Positions 1 to 9,032 of a stretch of 49,116 nt of DNA are shown here, piece after piece. The notes under the pieces are model-generated. The model was not told the DNA's origin, did not search any database, and saw only the letters and a list, made by a program, of their open reading frames with translations. This stretch comes from an uncultured cyanobacterium (lineage in GTDB: Bacteria > Cyanobacteriota > Cyanobacteriia > CACIAM-69d): NCBI GenBank assembly GCA_937883785.1, contig CALGDE010000096.1, forward strand, positions 1-49,116, in the 5' to 3' direction. The position numbers were made by a program, and so were the translations under genes. Position 1 is the first letter of the stretch. Each line of letters begins with the position of its first letter.

Positions 1-185
1 AGCGTCACCATCAATGTTCATCAATTATCTCGCAATATTGGAGAATTGGTATTATCAGAAATGCGTAACTTACTAAGGCGTCTTTTGTTCTCTTTTACCC
101 AACAGTCGACAAGGCTTTCTGTTGATAAACGATGCTGAAAAGCTGGTTGTTTTTTAGATTGGCGACTTAAAGTTAGTCTTAGTTT

Positions 186-2984
186 CTATTGGATTCTAAG
201 GGTGCGATCGCCATCGCCAATCACCATAAAAGCAGCCCAGTTGCGAGGATTGGTGGACTGGGCGCGCACTTTTAGCTGGGCGATGCGGAGGGCTTCGGCG
301 TAGGTTCTGCCCGCCAACAGCTCCTGATAAAACGCTTCCATTAAAATGCGAGTTTGTTCGTCGGGCACCTGCCATAGGCTGGCAATTACCGTCGGCACGC
401 CGGCTTTTAAAAATGCTCGAGCTAGCCCCAGCACCCCTTCGCCGGTCACCTCGCCGCTCACCGTATTGCAGGCACTAAGCACGGCGAGCTGGGCATTGAG
501 ATTACTGTTAAAAATTTCCGCTAACGTCAACTTGCCATCTTCGCCACCACCGGTTTCCGCTAAAGCTAGCCAATTGCCTTGAATATCGCGATCGCTGTTG
601 GCCACAATGCCGTGGGTGGCAAAGTGCAAGATGCTGGCGTTTTCCAGCCGCTGTTTAACGGTGGCTTCGGTGGCTTGGTTGCCAATTAAAGGGGTGGTTT
701 TTAGGGCCGTTGCGATGTCCTGGGCTTCCACTTCCGCACCGGGGAGGGGGGACAGTTGCTCGGGCATAGGGCTGGGGTTGCCCACAATTAGGGGGCTGCC
801 GGTGGCGGTGGGGGATTTTTGCTGAACGGCGTTCAAAATATCCAGGGACGGGGTGACGGTGATGGCGTACCGATCCAGCAGAAAGCGATCGCCCCCATCA
901 ATCAACGCCGAAAAGGGCACGGTGCCCAGTTCCCGGTGAGGCACGATAATGAGGCGATTTCCCGACTCGCCATCGGGCAGTAGATCTTCGATAGGCTCAA
1001 TCAATAGCTGATAGGCTCGCTTAAGATCCTTGGGTTCCCCGCGCCAGGCGCTGCCTTCACCACCCCGTAAGCTGCTGAGGCTAATGCGGAACTGTTCCTG
1101 GGAAAAAAATCCGCTGATATCAGCGGGGGCGCTGGCGGATCGCTGAATTTGGGAGGCGATCGCCTCAAAGGACAACCCAGCGGCGGCGGGATCCCCCTGG
1201 CGTAAGGTGACCGTGCCCGAGGGATCCACCACCCAAATATTGAGCTGTTCGTAGTTAATGGAATAGGCAATTAAGGTGGCGTTTTTTTCCCGCGCCATGG
1301 ACTGAATTTGCGCCAAATTGAGGGGCGATCGCGGTTGTTCGGTGGTGGATGGATTGAGAAACTGGGCGAGGGAACGGGCTCGGGAGCGATCCGCAATTTC
1401 CAGTGCCCCGCCTGCTTTGCCCTGGGCTAACAATGTGCCCTGTAAAAAGGAATAGATATAGGACTGGGTTTCAAAAAAGGCGATTCGGGACTGGTCGGCC
1501 GTGGGTAAATCTCGCTCCACCGCTTCCAACACGGCCACACTTTCTCGAAATTTAGCTTCAGCCTTGGGATACTCCTCCAGCGCCGCATAAAGTTGCCCCA
1601 GGTTACCCAAGGTGGTGCCCATATTTAGGCGATCACCCATTTGCTCCATTAGGCTAAACGCCCGCTGCAAATGCTCCAGCGCCGCTTCATAATTCCCGTC
1701 TTCGCTATGGAGCAACCCCAAATTATTGAGAGCCGTGCCGACGCCAGCGCGATCGCCAATTCGTTGGCTAATAGCTAGGGACCGTTGGTAAAACTCCAGG
1801 GCCTGCGCCCCTTTGCCCTGGGAGCTATATACCAGAGCAATATTGTTCAAGACGGTATTTTCTGCGAAGGGATCGCCCACTTGCTGACTTAGGGCCAGCG
1901 CCGCCTGAAAATGCTCCAGCGCCAAATCGAGTTTTCCCTGGTTCACATACACCACGCCAATATTGCTCAGGGTTGCCCCCTCGTCCGCCGGCGTTTCCAA
2001 TTCCCGACGAATCACCAGTGCCTGCTGCAAATACTCCAGCGCCTTGGGGTGTTGCCCCTGGTCGTCATAGGACAGACCGATATTGTTTAGCAAAGTGCCC
2101 TCAGTGGCGCGATCGCCCACCTGGCGGCTAATATCCAGCGCCTGCTGCAAATACTCCAACGCCTTGGCGTACTGCCCCAGCTCATCATAAATAAACCCCA
2201 AATTCCCCAGGCTGACTCCCTCGCTGCCCACGTTTCCCATCTGGCGACTTAACGCCAAGGCTCGCTGGGTATAGCCCAGCGCCTGCTCAAATTCTCCCCG
2301 CCGCTGGTATACGTTGGCGATATTACCCAACGCAGCATCTTGCCCCGTAATAAAATCAATGTCCTCACTAATGGCCAGCGATTCTTCCAATAGGGCCAAT
2401 GCCCGGTCGTACTCTCCCTTATCGTTAAACGCCAGCCCAATAATATTGATCACATAGGCTTTTCCTCGGGCATCGTCCAACTGCTGATAAAGGACCTGGG
2501 CCTGTTGGAGGGATTCAATGGCCGCATCCCAGCCGTTGCGGCGGTAGCTGGCTTCCCCCTCACTTTGTAATCGATAAGCTTCCTGCCGCTGGGAATCGGT
2601 GTCAGTGGCGGGTCGCCAGTGCAAACGATAGTGCCCCACTTCCCCACTGCTGGCCGTATTGACCACCACTTGGTAAGTGCCATCCGCCGGCAGTTCCAAC
2701 ACAATTAGGGCATCGTGCCAAACGCCGCTGTCGTCATCTTGGGCGATGGTTTCTTCGTTAAAACGCAGCAGCAAATAGGCATCAAAGTCGTCGCTGTCCA
2801 GCTCAATGGCAACCTGATCGCCCCGTTGCCCCTGGAATTCATAAACGGCGGCGTAGCTTCCGTCTTCAATTTGGGGATTATCAGTGGTGAGCTTACCTTC
2901 AACCCTTTGGGGCTCCAGAGCCAGTGCCCCAAAGGGAGTCCCCAGCAGTAGCCCGATCGCGATCGCTCCACCCCAAACCCCCAT
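186..2984 (-). CDS. Secreted PPC-TPR-CHAT caspase-like protein
   Basis: The start chosen is the ATG at 2984. GAGGTGG lies just upstream and the product then opens with a clean signal peptide ending near ALA; the frame stays open for 44 more upstream codons that lack such features. The product is 932 aa. Residues ~24-124 resemble a bacterial pre-peptidase C-terminal (PPC) domain, with the DFDAYLLLR strand. Residues ~130-500 are tandem TPRs of the 40-residue type (GxAxxLNNxGxxYxxxG). The C-terminal ~300 residues are a CHAT domain with the caspase-like dyad His (HFATHG, ~791) and Cys (LSACNT, ~839). CHAT proteins are clan CD-type peptidases or their relatives; targets are unknown here. The signal peptide suggests a periplasmic or exported location. 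It is the last gene of a minus-strand run with a second CHAT gene, a methyltransferase and a histidine kinase. Confidence 0.9.
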   Translation of the reverse strand: MGVWGGAIAIGLLLGTPFGALALEPQRVEGKLTTDNPQIEDGSYAAVYEFQGQRGDQVAIELDSDDFDAYLLLRFNEETIAQDDDSGVWHDALIVLELPADGTYQVVVNTASSGEVGHYRLHWRPATDTDSQRQEAYRLQSEGEASYRRNGWDAAIESLQQAQVLYQQLDDARGKAYVINIIGLAFNDKGEYDRALALLEESLAISEDIDFITGQDAALGNIANVYQRRGEFEQALGYTQRALALSRQMGNVGSEGVSLGNLGFIYDELGQYAKALEYLQQALDISRQVGDRATEGTLLNNIGLSYDDQGQHPKALEYLQQALVIRRELETPADEGATLSNIGVVYVNQGKLDLALEHFQAALALSQQVGDPFAENTVLNNIALVYSSQGKGAQALEFYQRSLAISQRIGDRAGVGTALNNLGLLHSEDGNYEAALEHLQRAFSLMEQMGDRLNMGTTLGNLGQLYAALEEYPKAEAKFRESVAVLEAVERDLPTADQSRIAFFETQSYIYSFLQGTLLAQGKAGGALEIADRSRARSLAQFLNPSTTEQPRSPLNLAQIQSMAREKNATLIAYSINYEQLNIWVVDPSGTVTLRQGDPAAAGLSFEAIASQIQRSASAPADISGFFSQEQFRISLSSLRGGEGSAWRGEPKDLKRAYQLLIEPIEDLLPDGESGNRLIIVPHRELGTVPFSALIDGGDRFLLDRYAITVTPSLDILNAVQQKSPTATGSPLIVGNPSPMPEQLSPLPGAEVEAQDIATALKTTPLIGNQATEATVKQRLENASILHFATHGIVANSDRDIQGNWLALAETGGGEDGKLTLAEIFNSNLNAQLAVLSACNTVSGEVTGEGVLGLARAFLKAGVPTVIASLWQVPDEQTRILMEAFYQELLAGRTYAEALRIAQLKVRAQSTNPRNWAAFMVIGDGDRTLRIQ

Positions 2985-3141
2985 TGCCGCCACCTCGTAA
3001 CGCCGTAAGTTGCACACGCATTTACCATTGCCTATACCTATCTTACGTGGGTGAGGGCGGGGCATCACCCCCCATAACAATGGCTTAAACCAGTCTGCCT
3101 TAAAGGGCGATCGCATCAGCCAGTAAAAGTCTCGCGCCTTT

Positions 3142-5745
3142 TTAGGATGCGCCCATCAACACAAACGCAGCCCAGTTTCGAGGGTGGGGATATTGGGCTC
3201 TGGTGGTGCGAATGGCTGCCCGCAGTGCCTCCGCCTTACCTTTGCCCGTGCCCAGTTCCTTATAAAACGTCTCCATCAGCAGCGCCGTAGAATCATCGGG
3301 CACTTTCCACAATGACGCCACCACGCTGGAGCTGCCCGCCTTTAAGAAAGCCCGCGCCAAACCAATAATTCCTTCGCCAGTGACCCGACCCTGCCCCGTA
3401 TCGCAGGCACTGAGCACCACCATTTCCGCCTTGATGGTGGAATTAAACACTTCCCCCATAGACAGCATTCCATCCTCGCGATTTCCCAAAGGCGCCAGCG
3501 CTAGCCAGCTACTGAGGTCATTGCCGCCGTTGTCATTGAAGGTGCCGTGGGTGGCAAAATGTAGCCATCGCGCTTCAGAGTATTGTTCCTTCACCACCGC
3601 CTCCGTTGCCGCCCCTCCTAGTAAAGGTGATACTTTGCGGAGCTGGGCTATGGCGATCGCCTCCTGTTCCGCCCCCGGCAACGGCGACAGCCCCTGGGGC
3701 ATCGGTGCCGGATTTCCCACCACTAGCTCACTACTTTCGCTGCCGATGCGAGTCGCGCCTCGGGTGTTTAACGCCGTCAAAGTTTTAAGGGACGGCACCA
3801 TGGACACCGCAAACCGCTCCACCACCGGCACGCCATTATCATCGGTTAAAGCACCAAAGGGAATCAGCCCGAGCTCCCGATCCGGCACAATAATCACCTT
3901 GGCTCCGGGAGTAGTGGGCAGGGACGATTCAATGGGCTGCACCAATAATCGGTAGCCGTCCCGTAAACCGGTGCCGATAGATTCCGACGGTACCACACTG
4001 GAAATCCCTGACCTGGACTCGTCGCCCGTATCATTCCGCACTTGGTTTGCCCACAGGGCAATCGCCTCCCCAATAGGGTTGCTAGCATCAAATCGCGCCT
4101 GAGCCGTTGCCGTCGCTGTGGATAGCCCCAATTGGCTGGGGTCAATTCGATGAAGGGTGATTTTGCCTGCGGGAGAAACCACCCATGCCAAAAGCTGAGT
4201 GTCTCCTAAGTTGGAATACATCACCAAAGTGGCTTTTTGATCCTTAGCCAGGCGACGCATTTGGCGTACGGTCAAAGGCTGGCGGCTTTCACCTTTGTCC
4301 TCGTCACTGGCGACTAAATATTCCACCAAAGACTGGGAGCGGGCACGGTCCGCAATTTCCAGGGCTTCTTCCGGGCGATCGCGAGCAATCAGCACCTTTT
4401 GCAGCAGGCGATAGGTGTGATATTGCTCCTCCAGAAGCACGGTTTTATTGGTATCGCCGTTATTGAGCTCCGCCGCCAGGCGATCGCGAATCTCCCCGCT
4501 GTGGCGCAAAAACGCCTCTGCCTTTTCCAGCCGCCCCAGCTCCTCCATCACCTGTCCCAGTCGGGTCAAAATGCGCGACTTTTGAACCAAATCTCCCACC
4601 GGGCGGTTCGCCTGAAGGGCACGCAAATAAAAATCAATAGCCCCCTCATAATTCTCCCGTTTCGCCTGCACCAACCCCAAGTCAGCCAAACTGGCGGCTT
4701 CCTTCTGGCGGTTTCCCGCCTGTCGCACTAGGGTTAACTCGCGTTCATAAGTATCCGCCGCCTTCGCCAAGTCCCCCGAGGCCGCCTGTACCGCCCCCAC
4801 ATTGCCCAAAGCTCCCGCCGTATCGCCGCGATTTCCTGTTCCCTGTCCTGTTCCCTGCAACGCTAAAACCTGGTTGTAAGCTTCTAGCGCTGGCTCCAAC
4901 TGTCCCTGGCGAAAATAGCTGCTGCCCAAATCATTTAATGCGGCAATTTCCGCCGACTTATCCCCCAACTGCCGACTTAACGTCAGCGATCGCCTCGCAA
5001 AATCCACCGCCCGATCAAACTGGGCCAGCTGGTGATACGCCCGTCCCAACCCGCGCTGGGACAACATCATCTCGCGAAAATTTCCCTGAAGCCCCGCCAG
5101 CACCAACGCCTGTTCCTGGGCTTGAATCGCCGGGGCGTACTGTCCCCGCACCTGATACATCGCCCCCAAAATCCGCAGCGTTGTGGCTAATCGAGGGTGC
5201 TGTTCAAACTCCTGACGCAACGCCAAGGCCTGCTGTTGTAAGCGCAACGCCTCCCGGTAATTTCCCAGGGCATAGTAAGCCAGCGCCGAATTTTCCGCAT
5301 TTTGCGACCCATCGTAGCGATCACCCAACAGCAAGTGCAGCGCCAGCGCCGACTCCTGGTGGATAATCGCCTGGCGGTATTTGCCTTGGGTTTCGTAAAT
5401 TAACCCCAAATTACTCAGGGTATCTGCCTCGCCAGCGCGATCGCCCAAATTGCGAAATAGCTGTAGTGCCGCCTTCCACTCCTGGATTGCCCCAGGCAGT
5501 AACCCCTGTCGATAGAAAGACACGCCCTTATCAAATAAAAACTGTGCCTCCCGTTCCTGCTCCGTCACCCGCGCCGCCCAGGGACTGTTTTTTAGCTCTT
5601 CTTCACTAGGATTGCCCTGGGTTTCAATCAGTCGCGATCGCCCCGGATCAGGCAAACTCCCCGCCACTCCAGCCGGAGCAGCGACGGCAGCGCTCAGCAC
5701 CAGCAGAAGCCCCAGCAGCCCCCTATTCCAAAACCGGTCAACCAT
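3142..5745 (-). CDS. Secreted TPR-CHAT caspase-like protein (paralogue)
   Basis: The product is 867 aa. An N-terminal signal peptide (hydrophobic GLLGLLLVLSAAVAAPAG) is followed by about ten TPR units (~65-460) and a C-terminal CHAT domain. The dyad is His in HFATHG (~733) and Cys in LSACDT (~781), with the same 48-residue spacing as in the neighbouring CHAT protein. The C-terminal block PRNWAAF is shared by both. Unlike its neighbour it has no PPC domain. It lies 157 bp upstream of the other CHAT gene on the same strand and 67 bp downstream of the methyltransferase gene, so co-transcription is plausible. The two genes look like an old tandem duplication. Substrate and trigger cannot be read from the sequence. 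Confidence 0.9.
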   Translation of the reverse strand: MVDRFWNRGLLGLLLVLSAAVAAPAGVAGSLPDPGRSRLIETQGNPSEEELKNSPWAARVTEQEREAQFLFDKGVSFYRQGLLPGAIQEWKAALQLFRNLGDRAGEADTLSNLGLIYETQGKYRQAIIHQESALALHLLLGDRYDGSQNAENSALAYYALGNYREALRLQQQALALRQEFEQHPRLATTLRILGAMYQVRGQYAPAIQAQEQALVLAGLQGNFREMMLSQRGLGRAYHQLAQFDRAVDFARRSLTLSRQLGDKSAEIAALNDLGSSYFRQGQLEPALEAYNQVLALQGTGQGTGNRGDTAGALGNVGAVQAASGDLAKAADTYERELTLVRQAGNRQKEAASLADLGLVQAKRENYEGAIDFYLRALQANRPVGDLVQKSRILTRLGQVMEELGRLEKAEAFLRHSGEIRDRLAAELNNGDTNKTVLLEEQYHTYRLLQKVLIARDRPEEALEIADRARSQSLVEYLVASDEDKGESRQPLTVRQMRRLAKDQKATLVMYSNLGDTQLLAWVVSPAGKITLHRIDPSQLGLSTATATAQARFDASNPIGEAIALWANQVRNDTGDESRSGISSVVPSESIGTGLRDGYRLLVQPIESSLPTTPGAKVIIVPDRELGLIPFGALTDDNGVPVVERFAVSMVPSLKTLTALNTRGATRIGSESSELVVGNPAPMPQGLSPLPGAEQEAIAIAQLRKVSPLLGGAATEAVVKEQYSEARWLHFATHGTFNDNGGNDLSSWLALAPLGNREDGMLSMGEVFNSTIKAEMVVLSACDTGQGRVTGEGIIGLARAFLKAGSSSVVASLWKVPDDSTALLMETFYKELGTGKGKAEALRAAIRTTRAQYPHPRNWAAFVLMGAS

Positions 5746-5812
5746 ATGCGGCGTGCCTTGCTTTGCTAAAGCGCTAATTTACAATGCTGTAAGCAATAAT
5801 CAATACCACAAT

Positions 5813-6661
5813 TTATACCGCCTCTGTCCACAGCGATCCGGGCGTATTGTTACTTAACGCGGAAGACCGTAGCTGTACCGATTGCCCCTTCACCGCCACA
5901 AACGTAGCGCGATCGTTCAAATTTGCCCGACGCATCTCCACAAACTTTTGCACCAGGGGCTGATGGCATTCATACACTGACGTAAAGCCCACCTGCCCCA
6001 TCAAATTAAACAAGGACGGGCGAGTGAGCCAAAAGCTTTTCGGATTATCCAACGACGCCCACAGGATTTTTTCCCGCTCCTGCTGGGACATTTCCGCATC
6101 AAACTCGTGATAGTTGCGCCCCCAGATTTCCAGCCCATTGTAGTGATGCTGCTCTTCCGCCGTAAAGCTTACGTGGGTATCCACGATCGCCAACCGAGTG
6201 CAAACGGACGCCACCTGGTCCATAAATTTAAAAACATCCGGCGCATCCAGGTGATAGTAAATGCCCAAACAAAACACCACATCAAAGGTGCCGTACTTTT
6301 CTGACGATAAATTACGCACATCGTCCTGGAAAAATTCAATATTATTTAACCCCCACACATCCCGCACAAACCGCGCCTTTGCCAAATTGGCTTCCCGCCC
6401 CTCAATGCCCACCACCGAAGCTCCCTGGCGGGCTAGCTCCAGCCCATACATTCCTTCCAAGCAGGCCAGATCCAGCACCCGCAGCCCTTCCACCGATCCC
6501 CCAAAATGATCCATCACCACCTGGGTCATTCGACGTAGCTTTGGCTCCGATGGCGTGGGATCCGAGGCGATCGTATATAGCCCATCCCCTAGGTGCATGT
6601 TGTGGTTTGTCCACTCGCCGTATTGATCAATGATGGCTTGCTTTTTTTCGGCTAAGGACAT
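5813..6661 (-). CDS. Class I SAM-dependent methyltransferase
   Basis: The product is 282 aa. A Rossmann-type SAM-binding motif I is seen as VLDLACLEGMYGLELA (~68-83), followed by an acidic residue after the second strand (VVGIEGRE), the DDV motif and the FCLGIYYHLDAP motif IV/post-IV region. The last motif recalls the LGVLYHL segment of CmoB-like and other class I enzymes, but the substrate cannot be assigned. It sits between a histidine kinase (158 bp upstream) and a CHAT protein (67 bp downstream) on one strand. Decayed fragments of a second copy of this gene occur at 8475-8655 and 14306-14416, so the kinase-methyltransferase pair was once duplicated in tandem. No clear Shine-Dalgarno is seen before the ATG. 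Confidence 0.85.
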   Translation of the reverse strand: MSLAEKKQAIIDQYGEWTNHNMHLGDGLYTIASDPTPSEPKLRRMTQVVMDHFGGSVEGLRVLDLACLEGMYGLELARQGASVVGIEGREANLAKARFVRDVWGLNNIEFFQDDVRNLSSEKYGTFDVVFCLGIYYHLDAPDVFKFMDQVASVCTRLAIVDTHVSFTAEEQHHYNGLEIWGRNYHEFDAEMSQQEREKILWASLDNPKSFWLTRPSLFNLMGQVGFTSVYECHQPLVQKFVEMRRANLNDRATFVAVKGQSVQLRSSALSNNTPGSLWTEAV

Positions 6662-6819
6662 GGCGGTGTAGGTAGGGAAAAAGACGAAAAGAGATCGGCT
6701 CCCCTTTGCAAGGAGCTTTTTCTAATAGCACACACTACCAGCTTTCTTCCGATGGATCTTTTCGCAAGGTTACTTCCCCTTGGGAGGTGGTTCGACCGTT
6801 GCTTTATTGCACCGTTGCT

Positions 6820-8397
6820 TTAAGCTACTTTGGCCTTGCCGGCGATCGCCCTTTCCAGGGGCAACGTCAGCGTAAACGTCGTACCCTGTCCCAGCTCTGA
6901 GGCGCAAGAAATGGTGCCGCCGTGGCGTTCTGTGATGACCCGATGGGCGATCGCCATCCCCAAACCCGTTCCTTTGCCTAAGGGCTTAGTTGTAAAAAAA
7001 GACTCAAACAACCGTTCTCGCGTCTCCGTCGTCATCCCCAGCCCATTGTCGGAAATATCCAGCATCACTTTGCCGCCTGCACTGTGGGTACGAATCGTAA
7101 TCGTTCCTTGAAAGGGCTCCGTTGCCCCGTCTGCCCTTTCCCCAATGGCATCGATCGCATTGCTCAAAATATTCATAAACACCTGGCTTAGCTGCCCGGC
7201 GTAACATTCCAACGGTGGCAAGTCACCATACTCTTTCAGCACTTGAATGGGATACTTACCCTTCAAACGTGCTCTCAAAATAGTTAAAGTGTCGTCCAAC
7301 TGCCCGTGTAAATCAACCGCCTGTAGATACGTCTCATCGGTGCGGGAAAACCGTCTCAGCGATCGCACAATTTCCACAATCCGCTGCGTGCCCAGCCGCA
7401 TGGAAGTCAGCATTTCAGGAAAATCTTCCCGAATAAAATCCAAGTCCACATCCTGCCGCAGATCTTGAATCTCATTGGGGGGCTCTGGATAATGCTGCTC
7501 ATACAGAGCCAGTACTTGGAATACTTCTGCTAGGTAAGTTTCAGCATGGGATAAATTGCCATTGATAAAGCCGACGGGATTGTTAATGTCATGGACAATC
7601 CCCGCAATCAGCTCCCCCAACGCCGACATTTTTTCCGTTTGAATTAGCTGAGACTGGGTCTGCTGCAATTCCTGCAACGTCGCTTCTAAAATCTGGCTCC
7701 GTTGCTCCGCCTTTTCCTTTTCCACTCGCAATTCTCCGGTGCGATCGCGAACCAGCTCTTCCGCACTGTCCTTCGCCGCCTGTAACTCCTGGGTGCGATC
7801 GCGAACCCGCTGTTCCAAAGCATCATTCAGCTCGCGCATCTGGATTTCGCTTCTTCGCTGCACAATCGCCCCACCAATGGTCCCTCCCAAGGCAAGTAGG
7901 GCTGCTTGTTCCACTTCTTTCCAGATCCGTTTTCTGTGGCAATCATCGAAGCCAATAAACCCCCAAAAAAGGTCTCGAATCGTTATGGGTACCACCAAGA
8001 TGGATTGAATTCCTTGGGGGGCTAGTACCTCTTGCTCGCTTGCTGGAAATTCTTCAACTAATCCAGAAATAACCTTTCCTCGGCCTAGCCAGTTGTACCA
8101 GCGAGGAATGAAGTCGTAGTAGTACAAATTCTGCAGGATCGGATTATCAATTTCAGGGACGATCCCAAGAGCAACCCATTCCCAGCGCTGGCTCGTGCAC
8201 ACCTCTCCAGATTCTGGGTGAGGGTGATTTTCGAAGATGTAGATGCGATCAACCTGGATGGATTGCCCTAGAGCCGCCAATGCCTGTTGCACCGCGTCGT
8301 GATGATCACGAATGGTCAGAAGCTTGTTGGTCGCGATCGCAATTCCCTCCAGAAGAGCGTGGCTAGACGAAGACGCTGAGGTGGAGTGATGATTCAT
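6820..8397 (-). CDS. GAF-domain sensor histidine kinase (copy 1)
   Basis: The ATG at 8397 is preferred over the in-frame one at 8508. The resulting 525-aa protein aligns with the kinase at 14486-16021 from its first residues, while the 37 extra upstream residues derive from a methyltransferase pseudogene. Domains: a GAF domain (~20-185), a coiled coil (~190-255), an H-box around His269 (IVHDINNP), and an HATPase_c domain with N box (NILSNAIDA), G1 (DISDNGLGM) and G2 (GKGTGLGMAIAHR). No transmembrane segment is seen, so it is probably a cytoplasmic sensor. No response regulator is adjacent. The coiled coil carries an 18-residue tandem duplication (VRDRTQEL / VRDRTGEL) absent from the paralogue. 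Confidence 0.85.
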   Translation of the reverse strand: MNHHSTSASSSSHALLEGIAIATNKLLTIRDHHDAVQQALAALGQSIQVDRIYIFENHPHPESGEVCTSQRWEWVALGIVPEIDNPILQNLYYYDFIPRWYNWLGRGKVISGLVEEFPASEQEVLAPQGIQSILVVPITIRDLFWGFIGFDDCHRKRIWKEVEQAALLALGGTIGGAIVQRRSEIQMRELNDALEQRVRDRTQELQAAKDSAEELVRDRTGELRVEKEKAEQRSQILEATLQELQQTQSQLIQTEKMSALGELIAGIVHDINNPVGFINGNLSHAETYLAEVFQVLALYEQHYPEPPNEIQDLRQDVDLDFIREDFPEMLTSMRLGTQRIVEIVRSLRRFSRTDETYLQAVDLHGQLDDTLTILRARLKGKYPIQVLKEYGDLPPLECYAGQLSQVFMNILSNAIDAIGERADGATEPFQGTITIRTHSAGGKVMLDISDNGLGMTTETRERLFESFFTTKPLGKGTGLGMAIAHRVITERHGGTISCASELGQGTTFTLTLPLERAIAGKAKVA

Positions 8398-8474
8398 ACC
8401 ACGAACGGTATTGAGGAGTAGCTGCTTGCCCAATACCTTAACAGCGAAATATTCAGTGATCGGAGCATGTTGAT

Positions 8475-8655
8475 CAAACCATAACCATCGCAAAGCCTTG
8501 CATCGCACCCTTCAATACCAAACACTTGAGCGCCTTGTCACGCCAGCTCTAGTCCACACCCCCCCTCCAAGCAGTCCAGATCCCAGCACTCGCAGTCCTT
8601 CCACCGTCCCCTCGAAATCATCCATCGCCGCCTGGATTATCCGCCAGATGCATTA
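8475..8655 (-). pseudogene. Methyltransferase remnant (pseudogene 1)
   Basis: Read on the minus strand, this stretch encodes AAMDDFEGTVEGLRVL, then after a one-base frame shift LDCLEG and GLELA, then an in-frame TGA, then QGAQVFGIEG. These match in order residues of the intact methyltransferase at 5813-6661 (VVMDHFGGSVEGLRVL, CLEGMYGLELA, QGASVVGIEG). One frameshift, one stop and missing ends make it non-functional. It lies directly upstream of histidine kinase copy 1, and its codons account for the spurious N-terminal extension of that frame. The order kinase-methyltransferase-kinase-methyltransferase implies an ancestral tandem duplication. Confidence 0.75.
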
Positions 8656-8863
8656 CATTATTTGTTCAATGGATCAAATTCATACACTGCCAATTGGGCA
8701 TAATCCCTCAACCCAGCGATTAAACTAGACAATATTTTCGAGTGGCGTAGCATCTGATAAACGGACCGGAATCGTCAACTGGAATGTTGTGCCTTTCCCT
8801 AATTCCGAATTACAAAGCAATGATCCACCATGGCGTTGTGTGATGATTCGATGGGCGATCGCC
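8539..8863 (+). repeat. Left direct repeat flanking the eCIS island
   Basis: This ~325-bp segment (methyltransferase remnant, spacer with TTTGTTCAATGGATCAA and GGGCATAATCCCTCAACCCA, then the kinase 3' end) recurs in the same orientation at 14306-14624. The first part is clearly diverged with small indels; the last 139 bp are identical. The two copies bracket the DUF4255-DUF4157-AAA genes. Confidence 0.8.
8725..8863 (-). pseudogene. 3' fragment of histidine kinase (duplicate of copy 2)
   Basis: These 139 bases are identical to 14486-14624, the 3' end of the second GAF histidine kinase gene including its stop codon. They encode the last ~45 residues (AIAHRIITQRHGG to the end TPLENIV) and no more. 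The frame then runs into sequence homologous to an AAA ATPase gene in the opposite orientation, so the 103-aa open frame spanning the joint (8725-9036) is chimeric and not a gene. The joint lies at the GGGCGATCGCC at 8853-8863. Confidence 0.85.
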
Positions 8864-9032
8864 TGGTGATGCAGCCACAAGTCTTTCCCCCGCAAGCACC
8901 TATGGCAAACGTGAATCACAAACCATTTGCGAAGCTCAAAAATCTCAAGATGACATGGGGTCGCATTCGCAACACTGCTCTGACGGCAGCACTTTTGGTT
9001 GCAGGTATGGGTGAGGCAATTACGATAGTCAA
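8864..9032 (+). pseudogene. 3' fragment of an AAA ATPase gene
   Basis: The plus strand encodes FPPQAPMANVNHKPFAKL and then RNTALTAALLVAG and EAITI. These match in order FPEQAPLEDVSYKKLAKL, RNIALTAAFLAAD and GAITM near the end of the intact AAA ATPase at 12169-14250. Only the C-terminal ~55 residues remain; everything upstream, including both Walker motifs, is missing. DNA identity to the intact gene looks like only about two thirds, so this is an older paralogue and not a fresh copy. It ends against the 3' end of the convergent DUF4255 gene. Confidence 0.75.
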
